Below are positions 36,332-44,624 of a stretch of 64,000 nucleotides of DNA, piece by piece. The notes below the pieces were generated by a model. That model did no database searches, was not told the DNA's origin, and was given only the letters and a program-made list of their open reading frames with translations. The DNA comes from CAYWQB01 sp964460785 (GTDB lineage: Bacteria; Chlamydiota; Chlamydiia; Chlamydiales; CAYWQB01), in assembly GCA_964460785.1 (NCBI GenBank), contig CAYWQB010000005.1, positions 1 through 64,000 on the forward strand, read 5' to 3'. Every line of letters begins with the position of its first letter. The first letter of the stretch is position 1. A program made the position numbers and the translations under genes.

Positions 36332-37633
36332 ATGTGGAGTTTGGCTGTTTCTGTTGGAACATTTATTGAGTTAGGAGGCATCTCTGTTGTTGCCTTTGTT
36401 GTGATTGGTTTTGCTTTAACAGCAATGATCCTCTTCACTAAAGCAAAGCTCGTCAATACAGACGATGTGGAGCTGAAGATTAATGAGGATGACTCCCTAA
36501 CAAAGAAGGTACCGGCTGGGGGAACTTTACTCTCAACTCTGTTAGATCAAGGGATTGCCATTCCCTCTCCTTGTGGAGGCAAGGCAACTTGTAAACAGTG
36601 TAAAGTCCAAGTGCTAGAAGGGGGAGGTGATCCTCTTGATGTCGACCAAGCCACATTCTCTAGAAAAGAGCTGCAGGCTGGGTGGCGCCTTTCTTGCCAG
36701 TGCAAAGTGAAACAAAATATGCAACTGCATGTGGAAGAGCACCTTCTCGGAGTCAAAGAGTGGGAAGGCACTGTTGTTTCAAATGAAAATGTCGCGACCT
36801 TTATTAAGGAACTCGTCGTCGAAGCGCCTGAAGAAATTCCTTATCGCTCAGGGGGCTACCTGCAAATTCATGTCCCGCCCTTCCAAACGAATACGGAAGA
36901 GTGGAAGCAAACCATGGATAAAAAGTACTGGCAAGATTGGGAGACATTCAATCTCTTTGGCAAGCAGCTGGACTTTTCTAGCTTGCCTCCAGAAACAATC
37001 CGTGCATATTCCATGGCCTCTTACCCTGCAGAGGGAAAGAAGCTCATGTTTAACATCCGTATTGCAACTCCACCCTTTGCTGGTAAAGAGCCTGATGCAA
37101 AGATTCCTTGGGGTATTTGCTCTAGTTATACCTTTTCCCTCAAGCCAGGTGATAAGGTAAAGATTTCAGGTCCTTACGGTGAGTCGTTTATGATCAATGA
37201 TGACCGTGACCTTTTCTTCCTTATTGGTGGGGCTGGATCCTCTTTTGGACGCAGTCATGTGATGCACCTCTTCAAAACAGAAAATACCAAGCGTAATGTC
37301 TCTTTTTGGTATGGCGCGCGCTCAATGAAAGAGAATATTTATGAAGAGGAGTACCATCAGCTTGAGAAGGAACATGAAAACTTTAGCTACCAACTTGTTC
37401 TGTCTGAACCTTTAGAAGAAGATATTGCGGCAGGATGGCCCAAGGATGATCCTTTGAAAACAAACTTTTTGTTCAAAGCCTTTGAGCTTGGGCAGTTGCA
37501 AAAGATGGATGAGCCTGAAGAGTGTTTATTCTATGTTTGTGGCCCTCCATTGCATAACTCTAGTGTTCTGAAGCTACTAGATGATTATGGGGTTCCTAGA
37601 GAAAACATTGTCCTTGATGACTTTGGATCATAG
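36332..37633 (+). CDS. nqrF: Na+-translocating NADH:quinone reductase subunit F
   Basis: Electron entry subunit of the sodium-pumping NADH dehydrogenase. One N-terminal membrane helix (ISVVAFVVIGFALTAMILF) precedes a 2Fe-2S ferredoxin domain with cysteines in SPCGGKATCKQCKV and LSCQC. The FAD domain has RAYSMASYP, the NADH site is GGAGSSFGRSH, and the protein ends in the typical IVLDDFG. About 433 aa. ATG 36332 has AGGG at suitable spacing; ATG 36323 is an in-frame alternative. In Chlamydia nqrF is also encoded apart from nqrA and nqrBCDE, and near yajC. No other nqr gene is in the window. Confidence 0.93.
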   Translation: MWSLAVSVGTFIELGGISVVAFVVIGFALTAMILFTKAKLVNTDDVELKINEDDSLTKKVPAGGTLLSTLLDQGIAIPSPCGGKATCKQCKVQVLEGGGDPLDVDQATFSRKELQAGWRLSCQCKVKQNMQLHVEEHLLGVKEWEGTVVSNENVATFIKELVVEAPEEIPYRSGGYLQIHVPPFQTNTEEWKQTMDKKYWQDWETFNLFGKQLDFSSLPPETIRAYSMASYPAEGKKLMFNIRIATPPFAGKEPDAKIPWGICSSYTFSLKPGDKVKISGPYGESFMINDDRDLFFLIGGAGSSFGRSHVMHLFKTENTKRNVSFWYGARSMKENIYEEEYHQLEKEHENFSYQLVLSEPLEEDIAAGWPKDDPLKTNFLFKAFELGQLQKMDEPEECLFYVCGPPLHNSSVLKLLDDYGVPRENIVLDDFGS

Positions 37634-37684
37634 GGAAAAAATGCTACTCACTTTTTTTAAAGTTGTGCTAGCCTATTCCGCCCT

Positions 37685-39328
37685 ATGCGATTAGCCATTT
37701 GTCAAATCAATCCAATCATTGGAGATTTTCAGGGGAATACTCAGAAAATCATCCACCAGCTAAGCCTTGCAAAAGCTCAGGGAGCGCAACTCGTTGCTCT
37801 TCCTGAGTGTGTCATTCCAGGGTATCCTCCTGAAGACTTGTTAGCTCATGACAGCTTTATCACCTCCTGTGAAGAAGCTTTGCAGCAGTTGTTGCCCTAT
37901 ACAGAAGGCCTCACTGTTGTGCTTGGTGTTCCTAGACGGAATCCAGACTTTCAAGGGAAACCCCTTTATAATTCCGCAGCAATCCTCAAAAACGGTAAGG
38001 TATTAGGGTACCAAGATAAAAGCCTTTTACCGACTTACAATGTATTTGACGAAGCCCGTTACTTTGCGGAAGGAGATGGGCAGATTAAAATATGGAAGGT
38101 GGGTTCCTTTCGCTTTGGAGTGGCCATTTGTGAAGATATTTGGGCAGAGGTCTCTCCACACCAGAAAGAGCAAGAGTATCATAAAAAACCGATTGCTTCT
38201 CTCAAGGATCAAGAGCTTGATCTTCTTATCCATATTTCCGCATCACCCTTCACAAAAGAAAAGCCCTCTTTGCGTCTCAAACGCTGCCAAGAGCTAGCAA
38301 AGCAACTGGATAGCCCTGTTTGTATGGTCAATCAGGTAGGGGCAAATGATTGCTTAATTTTTGATGGAGGAAGCCTATTTGTTGACCGCAATGGCTACCA
38401 TCGTGTGCAAGCTGCTTCTTTTCAAGAGAGTCTTAGAGTCTTTGATAGTGATGGCGTTTTGCAAGATCAAGTGCAGACACAAGCCCCTTTGCAAGAGAAG
38501 CTTTATCAAGCGTTAGTTCTTGGCGCGCGAGATTTTTTCTCTAAGCAAGGGTTTAAAAAAGCCTATATTGGCTTGTCAGGAGGCATTGACTCTGCCCTGA
38601 CCGCAGTATTAGCTACTGATGCTTTGGGCGCAGATAATGTCACGACTATTGCTATGCCATCTCGCTATACCTCCAAAGCAAGTATTCAGGATGCAAAAGC
38701 CTTAGCGGAAAACTTAGGTCTTGCCTGTCATGACCTCTCCATTGAGCGCTTATACCAGCAGGCTTTAGATGATTTGGCGCCTGCTTTTGCTGGCCTTGAA
38801 GCGGATAGCACAGAAGAAAATATCCAAGCTCGGTTGCGGGGCTTGTTGTTGATGGCATATGCAAATAAGCACCAGGGTATTGTTCTTGCTACAGGCAATA
38901 AAAGTGAGTTGGCAACAGGCTACTGCACTCTTTATGGGGATATGTGTGGAGGGCTCTCCTTAATCGGTGATCTTTGGAAAACAGAAGTGTATGAACTGTG
39001 CCAATGGATCAATAGTGAAAAACTTCGTATCCCAGAGTCCATTCTTTTAAAAGCCCCCTCTGCTGAACTGCGAGCAAATCAAACAGATCAAGATACACTT
39101 CCTCCTTATGAAAAGCTAGATCCCGTTTTGCGCGCGTATATTGAGGAAAAGCTTGATGTGGATGCGATTGTTTTTCGCACCGGAGAATCTTTAGAGTTTG
39201 TACAATCGATCATCGCATTAGTGCACCGCAATGAGTTTAAGCGGCGACAAGCTGCACCAGCTTTGATTGTATCTAAACAAGCCTTTTCTTATGGATATCG
39301 CTATCCAATTGTCCAAAAGTGGATCTAG
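37685..39328 (+). CDS. nadE: Glutamine-dependent NAD+ synthetase
   Basis: Last step of NAD synthesis: amidation of deamido-NAD with ammonia from glutamine. The N-terminal nitrilase-type glutaminase domain has the Glu-Lys-Cys triad: ALPECVIPGYP (Glu ~40), DKSLLPTYNVFDE (Lys ~110) and AICEDIW (Cys ~149). The C-terminal synthetase domain has the PP-loop SGGIDSALT (~297), MPSRYTS, ATGNKSELATGY and GDLWKTEVY. 547 aa, typical of the bacterial two-domain form. It shares a CTAG stop overlap with epmA. It suggests this organism makes its own NAD, unlike Chlamydiaceae that import it; this rests on one gene only. Confidence 0.93.
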   Translation: MRLAICQINPIIGDFQGNTQKIIHQLSLAKAQGAQLVALPECVIPGYPPEDLLAHDSFITSCEEALQQLLPYTEGLTVVLGVPRRNPDFQGKPLYNSAAILKNGKVLGYQDKSLLPTYNVFDEARYFAEGDGQIKIWKVGSFRFGVAICEDIWAEVSPHQKEQEYHKKPIASLKDQELDLLIHISASPFTKEKPSLRLKRCQELAKQLDSPVCMVNQVGANDCLIFDGGSLFVDRNGYHRVQAASFQESLRVFDSDGVLQDQVQTQAPLQEKLYQALVLGARDFFSKQGFKKAYIGLSGGIDSALTAVLATDALGADNVTTIAMPSRYTSKASIQDAKALAENLGLACHDLSIERLYQQALDDLAPAFAGLEADSTEENIQARLRGLLLMAYANKHQGIVLATGNKSELATGYCTLYGDMCGGLSLIGDLWKTEVYELCQWINSEKLRIPESILLKAPSAELRANQTDQDTLPPYEKLDPVLRAYIEEKLDVDAIVFRTGESLEFVQSIIALVHRNEFKRRQAAPALIVSKQAFSYGYRYPIVQKWI

Positions 39329-40218
39329 AGCTCTTCCCAGCTAATGGGGAGTATCTTGCGAATATCTGCTTCTTCTAACGCCAGCATGACAAGGCGCTCA
39401 AAGCCCACAGCCACCCCACAACAGGCAGGAAGACCTTGCTTTAACGCGAGTAGAAACTGCTCGTCTAAAGGGAGGTTTTTTGTTTTTTGTACCTTTTCAA
39501 AGCGCTTTCTTTGCTCTTGATGATCCTGTAGCTCTTGGTAACCATTAGCGAGCTCATACCCTTTAAAATACACCTCAAAGCGCTTGGCAACGCCCTGCTC
39601 AACTTTGGCAAGAGCCGCTTGTTCGACAGGAAAGTCTTTGATAATACAGTAAGAGTTTGAAGGAAACTTTGCTTCGACAAGTTCTGCAAAGGCTAAAGGA
39701 ATCAGCTCCTCCAAGGATGATGAACGCGCTTGATCTGATAAGGGGAGCAATGAGGAAAGCTTCTCATGAGAGAGAGTTTCAAAAGAGAGCCCTGCATAGG
39801 CTTGAAATGCCTCACGGTAGGTCATCTCTATTACAGGGGCCTTGCCTAACATATGGATAAGAAACTGCACTGTCTCACTGATCATCTGAGCAAAAGAGAT
39901 ATCGAGGCGGTACCACTCAAGCATCATAAACTCAGGGTTGTGTCGTGAGCCAGCCTCCCCTCGTCGATAGACATGTGAGAGTTGGTAGATATCCGGTGCG
40001 CCATGCGCAAGCAAGCGCTTCATGCCATACTCAGGAGAGGTGTGAAGGTAGAGTGTCTCCTCTTCGTTGGCAACAGGGAAGGGGTCGATATAGGAATCAA
40101 GAGGTGCTCCTCGCATAAGAAGAGGAGTGTCCACTTCCAAAATACCACGGCTTGAAAAAAAATGACGAGCGTGAGCTAGAAGCTCAGCTCGCCTTTTCAG
40201 GGACTTAGGAGAGAGCAC
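39325..40218 (-). CDS. epmA: EF-P lysine ligase EpmA (GenX/PoxA), lysyl-tRNA-synthetase-like
   Basis: Attaches (R)-beta-lysine to the conserved lysine of EF-P. The protein is a class II lysyl-tRNA-synthetase catalytic core without the anticodon-binding domain: FFSSRGILEVDTPLLMRG (motif 1), YLHTSPEYGMKRLLAHG, IYQLSHVYRRGEAGSRHNPEFMMLEWY (motif 2), ANGYQELQD and CCGVAVGFERLVML (motif 3). 297 aa. It starts 2 bases after the efp stop, so enzyme and substrate are co-transcribed. EpmB, which makes beta-lysine, is not in the window. Confidence 0.92.
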   Translation of the reverse strand: MLSPKSLKRRAELLAHARHFFSSRGILEVDTPLLMRGAPLDSYIDPFPVANEEETLYLHTSPEYGMKRLLAHGAPDIYQLSHVYRRGEAGSRHNPEFMMLEWYRLDISFAQMISETVQFLIHMLGKAPVIEMTYREAFQAYAGLSFETLSHEKLSSLLPLSDQARSSSLEELIPLAFAELVEAKFPSNSYCIIKDFPVEQAALAKVEQGVAKRFEVYFKGYELANGYQELQDHQEQRKRFEKVQKTKNLPLDEQFLLALKQGLPACCGVAVGFERLVMLALEEADIRKILPISWEEL

Positions 40219-40220
40219 GC

Positions 40221-40793
40221 TTATTTACCAGCTCGAGAAACATATTCTCCTGTGCGTGTGTCTACCTTCACCACCTCACCCTCTTCAATAAAGATAGGGA
40301 CTTGAATCTTTGCTCCTGTTGCGGTGACAGCAGGCTTGAGTACACGGCCAGATGCGGTGTCTCCTCGCACGCCAGGTGCAGTTTCTGTGATCTTCATTTC
40401 CAAAAATGTTGGGGGTTGAACCGTAATGATTTCCCCTTTGTAGAAAATCAGATCATACATCAGGTCTTCCATCAGGTAAGACTGCACATCTTCAATCTGC
40501 TTAAGCGGCACAGGGATCTGGTCGTATGTCTCATCATTCATGAAGACAGCTTCATTATCATCGTGGTATAAAAAGCGCATCTGCGTTTCTTGTACGTCAG
40601 CTAACTCTACTTTTTCCCCACTCTTATATGTGCGCTCAAGAACACGGCCAGTTAAAAAGTTTTTCATCTTCACACGGGTGAATGCTTGGCCTTTTCCAGG
40701 TTTTACAAACTCAGAGTTTACGATGAGATAGGGCTGGTTTTCTACTTCAACCTTTACACCTGACTTCAGTTCGTTGGTTCCAATTTGTGCCAT
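40221..40793 (-). CDS. efp: Translation elongation factor P
   Basis: Relieves ribosome stalling at polyproline. 190 aa. The modification loop FVKPGKGQAF puts lysine at position 34 as in E. coli EF-P, agreeing with the adjacent epmA. The three beta domains are all present, ending in GDTASGRVLKPAVTATGAKIQVPIFIEEGE. ATG 40793 is preceded by AAAGAGGGAAAAG. It lies 43 bases downstream of a small unknown gene in the same direction. Chlamydiaceae carry two efp genes; this copy, near amn and tkt, corresponds by position to their efp_2. Confidence 0.95.
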   Translation of the reverse strand: MAQIGTNELKSGVKVEVENQPYLIVNSEFVKPGKGQAFTRVKMKNFLTGRVLERTYKSGEKVELADVQETQMRFLYHDDNEAVFMNDETYDQIPVPLKQIEDVQSYLMEDLMYDLIFYKGEIITVQPPTFLEMKITETAPGVRGDTASGRVLKPAVTATGAKIQVPIFIEEGEVVKVDTRTGEYVSRAGK

Positions 40794-40836
40794 CTTTTCC
40801 CTCTTTGAAAGTGTAAAAATAATGCAGTATAAGCGA

Positions 40837-41199
40837 TTACTTTGATTCGCGGAAGACTAAAAAGCGCTGAGGGATTTCTTTAAGGAAGGGATCGGTATCT
40901 TCCATCTCTTTAATCATTTTGATCACGCGCTTATACAAAATTTTACACCGGCGGACCGCTGGGTGGCTCATTTCTACTTTATCCCCAGTTTCAATGCGCT
41001 TTTTTAAATCATCTAAGTTGCGCTCAAGACGTCCTAAAGGGACTTGCGAGCTGATTTTCTTGACTAAAGCTTGGGCGCGTTCAACTTTGGCAACTTTTTC
41101 ATCTTTGGTTAGCGAAGAATCTTCCATTAATTGTCCCATCTCCATTTGGATGACTTCTTCTGCTGTGGTTGATGCACTATACGGGCTAATACCAGACAT
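40837..41199 (-). CDS. Small conserved-looking helical protein upstream of efp
   Basis: 120 aa, unrecognised. Begins MSGISPYSAS, then is entirely charged and helical (LDDLKKRIETGDKVE ... LYKRVIKMIKEMEDTDPF). ATG 41199 follows GGAG with a 6-base spacer; a TTG 12 bases earlier is the alternative but would sit on that ribosome site. Probably the first gene of an operon with efp and epmA. By position it may correspond to the hypothetical gene next to efp_2 in Chlamydiaceae, which I cannot verify. Confidence 0.65.
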   Translation of the reverse strand: MSGISPYSASTTAEEVIQMEMGQLMEDSSLTKDEKVAKVERAQALVKKISSQVPLGRLERNLDDLKKRIETGDKVEMSHPAVRRCKILYKRVIKMIKEMEDTDPFLKEIPQRFLVFRESK

Positions 41200-41219
41200 C
41201 TGTAACTCCAATTATTTTT

Positions 41220-41362
41220 ATTACTAAGACTATCCTTATCTGGAAGAGAGAAATCAATATAAAATTGCAGCCTTTTCTTCTCTGGTATAGCCTTCCTGAG
41301 CTGTCTTTAGATGTTTCTGTAGCAGGCTATGTAGCTCTCATACAGGACTTATTCTTGAAGCA
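41220..41362. other. Non-coding stretch upstream of the gene relic
   Basis: Divergent from the small protein at 40837. Nothing certain is seen; an open frame from 41265 to 41456 without a ribosome site is probably fortuitous or part of the relic. Confidence 0.4.
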
Positions 41363-41744
41363 ATGGGAAGCTCTCTATCTAAAAATCACTTTGGAAAAGT
41401 TCGCTACTTATCAAAAACAGATGATCTTTCTACTGATATTCAGCACCTGTTTATGACTAAAAAGACAGCTTGGTTTTGTTGATTCGATTTCTCATTATAT
41501 CAAGTCTTCAAAATACAAAAGATTAAAGCGAGCTCTCGCAAAAAGAGCAAAAGCGGGGTGTGTAAAACCTTACTTAGCCCATGCTAAGGCCCAGCGCTCA
41601 TCTATGAGTCGATTTTTGCCAGGAGAAATGGGTTGGAAGTTCAGACAGTTCGTTTCTTTAGATCAGTTTGTTTTGGGTGATTCTAATAAAATAGAACGCA
41701 ATAGATTGGTTATTAGTAGTAAAAGAGTTAATTTGCAGTATTAA
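41363..41744 (+). pseudogene. Frameshifted gene relic
   Basis: ATG 41363 opens a frame (MGSSLSKNHFGKVRYL...) that stops at TGA 41480-41482. Another frame is open from 41457 to TAA 41742-41744 for 95 codons (RQLGFVDSISHYIKSSKYK ... MGWKFRQFVSLDQF ... VNLQY). Joining them at the A run at 41459-41463 gives a plausible ~127-aa basic protein, so one base has probably been gained or lost in the homopolymer, or mis-sequenced. No family is recognised. The frame opening at 41265 (63 codons, hydrophobic) overlaps it and is less convincing. Confidence 0.45.
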
Positions 41745-41758
41745 AGAAATTATTTAGC

Positions 41759-41798
41759 TTTTATTTGTTTATTTTATGTTAAAATAAAATAAAAAAGG
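41759..41798 (+). promoter_or_regulatory. AT-rich upstream element and ribosome site of the 497-aa gene
   Basis: TTTTATTTGTTTATTTTATGTTAAAATAAAA at 41759-41789 resembles the element before the gene at 150 (both include ATGTTAAAATAAA). AAGGAG at 41793-41798 is the ribosome site for ATG 41806. Confidence 0.35.
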
Positions 41799-41805
41799 AG
41801 CTTGT

Positions 41806-43299
41806 ATGAATGAAATTCGGAGGTTAAAAGAAGACAGCCTTTTATTGCATTCAAGAGATCCAAGGCCCGAGGCTTCCCTGCAAGAAAAAAGGGGGAGTGC
41901 GGCACAGTTCGGTCGTGTTGTGGCTCATTGGCGTGACTCAGAAGATTCCGGGGAAGTTACAAAAGCTGTGGCTGCAGCGGCACAAAGAACCGTAGCCTCT
42001 CATGATGAAGTCGTTTCTAAGACACGAAGTGTAGAAAAAAAACACTCAACAATCGGCCATGCAAAAATGGCTGTCACTCTTGGAGCTCGTGTACTTGGTA
42101 AACAACGGCCAGCGCTATTAGACTCTACCTTGAGCCATGTGGGTCTTGGCCATACAGTTGCCAGTCTCTGCATACAAGCACGCAAGTGGCGAGACAAACT
42201 TGTGACCTTACGTCAAATCAAAGAACAGCTAGACAATCCCGACACTAAAGGAAAAGCTAGGTCTGACCTAGAAAAGCGTTACGAAAAGCTAAATGCTCTG
42301 CTTAAAAAAGATATCGCAAAAACAGGGATTCGTGGAGTCAATATAGGAGCTGCAATCTACAGTTTGATTGCAGGGCCTGTTCCCTCGGTAGTAGGGATTT
42401 CTTGTTTACTTATTGATCAATCCTTGGACCTAGAGAATCATAAGAAAAATATAGGAAAGTACTTCAACCGCTTCATGCATGGGACACATAGTCACATTGT
42501 TGAGGAAAGAATTTTAGGGTCGATTGATTCTATACGGAAAAAGCATGCAGAGTATGAAGAACTTAGTTTAGATGGGAAGGGATCGCCTACTTCGCAGAGT
42601 CTAGAGCTGAAAGCAGCAGTACTAGACGGGCTTGATATGATTCTATATGGAGAGAAAGAGGTTGATGCTCTGAAAGATGAACAGCGGATTAAACGAATAA
42701 GGCGACAGTATCGAAAGCAGGGACGATCAAGACATATCATTGCTGCAATGGCAAAAAGTGAAAAGGCAGCTCTTGCAAAAGAGAGGGGGGAGTATCGAGA
42801 AGTTGTTCAGCAGTATACGGATCCTCACATCTACTTGCTGCGAGAGTTACGTAACAATGTCCTACAAGCGGAAAAAGAAATTATGGATTCTGGGGGGTCA
42901 GTAAAACTAGCCAGAGAGAAGGGGAAAGAGGTTGTTGCTAACTTTGAGCAAAAGCATGGGCAGGTAATCGGAGCAGTTAAAAGTCGCATCTCAGATTCTG
43001 GGTACCAGCGTCTTATGAATAAAAGACAGCGCATAGCGAGCTTGGATCTCACTACAGAAAAGGGGAAGAGACAGCTACTAAAGGAAGTTCAAGCCCTTGA
43101 GCCATGCCTGCAAGCTGTAGAGTCAGAAATCAAAAGAACCTCCTCCATGCCAAGTCATGTAGTGCGCTCTGCTACTTCAGCAGTACGCTCTTTAACATCT
43201 GCTGTGGGTTCAGCAGCTTCTTCTGTGCTCTCTATCCCTTCTGCCGTGCATTCTATTTCCTCTTCATTTAGCTGGCTTAAGCGGCCTACGGGCTTCTAG
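41806..43299 (+). CDS. Unknown protein with central hydrophobic segment (497 aa)
   Basis: Not recognised. A charged N-terminal region, a hydrophobic stretch at residues ~178-204 (IGAAIYSLIAGPVPSVVGISCLLI) that may be a membrane hairpin, a long basic helical region (KRIRRQYRKQGRSRH), and a C-terminal Ser/Ala/Val tail (SATSAVRSLTSAVGSAASS...) ending KRPTGF. A paired hydrophobic segment in an otherwise charged protein recalls chlamydial inclusion-membrane proteins, but it is weaker than a classical Inc bilobed domain. AAGGAG precedes the start. Confidence 0.6.
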   Translation: MNEIRRLKEDSLLLHSRDPRPEASLQEKRGSAAQFGRVVAHWRDSEDSGEVTKAVAAAAQRTVASHDEVVSKTRSVEKKHSTIGHAKMAVTLGARVLGKQRPALLDSTLSHVGLGHTVASLCIQARKWRDKLVTLRQIKEQLDNPDTKGKARSDLEKRYEKLNALLKKDIAKTGIRGVNIGAAIYSLIAGPVPSVVGISCLLIDQSLDLENHKKNIGKYFNRFMHGTHSHIVEERILGSIDSIRKKHAEYEELSLDGKGSPTSQSLELKAAVLDGLDMILYGEKEVDALKDEQRIKRIRRQYRKQGRSRHIIAAMAKSEKAALAKERGEYREVVQQYTDPHIYLLRELRNNVLQAEKEIMDSGGSVKLAREKGKEVVANFEQKHGQVIGAVKSRISDSGYQRLMNKRQRIASLDLTTEKGKRQLLKEVQALEPCLQAVESEIKRTSSMPSHVVRSATSAVRSLTSAVGSAASSVLSIPSAVHSISSSFSWLKRPTGF

Positions 43300-43366
43300 C
43301 TGGAGAGACTTGAGTTAAAAGGGGTAAGCTTGTAATTTCTAGCAAACGCTGACTGTAGGGTTTGCT

Positions 43367-43576
43367 ATGTGGGACTATCACTATAAGAAGCGTCCAAAGG
43401 ATGCTCCTCTTTCTTCCCAGAAGGTTGAAGCAGGGAAGGGAATTGTGGGCTGTGAAATGCATGAGCTTCACGGATGGGGAGCCAAACAGCACAGCTCTCC
43501 TCAACCTGAAAGAGGACTGTTACGCGCACTATGTGCATGGCTTTTCCGTCTTCCTGTAGAGAAAGAGGAGGAGTAA
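43367..43576 (+). CDS. Small unknown protein (69 aa)
   Basis: Unrecognised basic peptide, MWDYHYKKRPKDAPL start and EKEEE end. TAGGG lies 9 bases upstream. The stop is one base before the next ATG, which supports translation as part of an operon with the zinc-ribbon gene and amn. Confidence 0.5.
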   Translation: MWDYHYKKRPKDAPLSSQKVEAGKGIVGCEMHELHGWGAKQHSSPQPERGLLRALCAWLFRLPVEKEEE

Positions 43577-43577
43577 G

Positions 43578-43787
43578 ATGCCCTTTTCTGATTACCAGCA
43601 AAATAACCATACTCACCCTCTTACTTGGCACTATCACCGTTGCCCCACATGTGGCTTTGTACAGGAAAGTCGTCAAGACTATCGCAAGCAAGATGGGGGC
43701 CTTTGGACAAAGAAGGTTCATTGCCAGCGTTGTAACGAACACTACCAAGAAAAGCACACGATGGCTCCCATTGTAGGAGAGTCATAG
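43578..43787 (+). CDS. Small zinc-ribbon protein (69 aa)
   Basis: Two CxxC knuckles, HRCPTCGFVQ and VHCQRCNEHY, separated by ~23 residues form a probable zinc ribbon. GGAGGAG at 43566-43572 provides a good ribosome site. No family recognised; RNA or protein binding is typical of such ribbons. It ends 10 bases before amn and is likely in the same operon. Confidence 0.65.
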   Translation: MPFSDYQQNNHTHPLTWHYHRCPTCGFVQESRQDYRKQDGGLWTKKVHCQRCNEHYQEKHTMAPIVGES

Positions 43788-43796
43788 GAGGTCTTT

Positions 43797-44624
43797 GTGA
43801 CAGATTCTACAGCTAGCCAGACACATGAAATGCAGATTGCTTATGATACGTTAGAGCGTTATTCAGGCTCTGCTGTGTCAGATTTTTGTGGCTATCTTAT
43901 GCTGACAAACTTTGGGAAGTATGTGGATTACTTCGCTAACTCACGGGATGTTCCGATTCATGAGGGATCTATGTTCCGTGTGGCACACTGTCCCTCCGAT
44001 GATGTCTCCATTATCGATTTTAAGCTGGGATCTCCTGCTGCTTCTCTTGTTGTGGATATCTGTTCTTTTCTTCCTATCAGAGGCAGCGTCATGCTGGGCA
44101 TGTGCGGAGGATTGCGCCGTAGTTATAGGGTAGGCGACTACTTGATTCCTGTTGCCGCAATTCGAGGGGAAGGGACTAGTGACTTTTACTTTCCACATGA
44201 AGTGCCTGCTCTAGCGAACTTTATGGTTCAGCGGGCGATTACGCATGTTCTTGAAAAAGAAAATATTAGCCACCATATCGGCATTGCCCACACCACAAAC
44301 AAGCGTTTTTGGGAGTTTGATAAAGACTTCCGGGAGCGTATTCAACGCAACCGTGCGCAGGCAATTGAGATGGAGTGTGCAACGCTGTTTATTGCTAGCT
44401 ACAAGCACAAGCTTCCTTTGGGCGCTCTACTTTTAGTTTCTGATCTTCCTTTAAACAAGGATGGGATTAAAACAAAAGAGAGCTCAAAAAAGGTATTTGC
44501 ACAGTACACCTCAGACCATGTAGAGCTTGGGGTAAAGTCCATGAAGTATCTCAATAAGCTGCAAGATGAGAAGCACTGGAAGGGGATGCATCGTGATGAC
44601 ATTCACCGCCAACATCTTGTGTAA
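43797..44624 (+). CDS. amn: AMP nucleosidase-type phosphorylase-fold protein
   Basis: Hydrolyses AMP to adenine and ribose 5-phosphate if the name holds. A PNP/UDP-phosphorylase fold is shown by VMLGMCGGLRRSYRVGD, AAIRGEGTSDFYFP and the ribose-binding QAIEMECATLF. 275 aa: only the catalytic domain; E. coli Amn is ~484 aa with an extra N-terminal regulatory domain. GTG start with TAGGAGG five bases upstream. Chlamydiaceae have a gene named amn beside tkt and efp, matching this location. Its last 74 bases overlap the convergent hemG. Confidence 0.8.
   Translation: MTDSTASQTHEMQIAYDTLERYSGSAVSDFCGYLMLTNFGKYVDYFANSRDVPIHEGSMFRVAHCPSDDVSIIDFKLGSPAASLVVDICSFLPIRGSVMLGMCGGLRRSYRVGDYLIPVAAIRGEGTSDFYFPHEVPALANFMVQRAITHVLEKENISHHIGIAHTTNKRFWEFDKDFRERIQRNRAQAIEMECATLFIASYKHKLPLGALLLVSDLPLNKDGIKTKESSKKVFAQYTSDHVELGVKSMKYLNKLQDEKHWKGMHRDDIHRQHLV

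Noticed and set aside
41265..41456. 63-codon hydrophobic ORF upstream of the 497-aa gene
   Set aside because: No ribosome site; it overlaps the better-supported frame from ATG 41363, and its stop is in the region of the suspected frameshift.
6400..41456. UGA recoding to Trp, based on in-frame TGA at 6400 and in the 41.4-kb region
   Set aside because: Recognisable conserved genes use TGG for Trp without internal TGA, and the 41.4-kb case is better explained by a frameshift.
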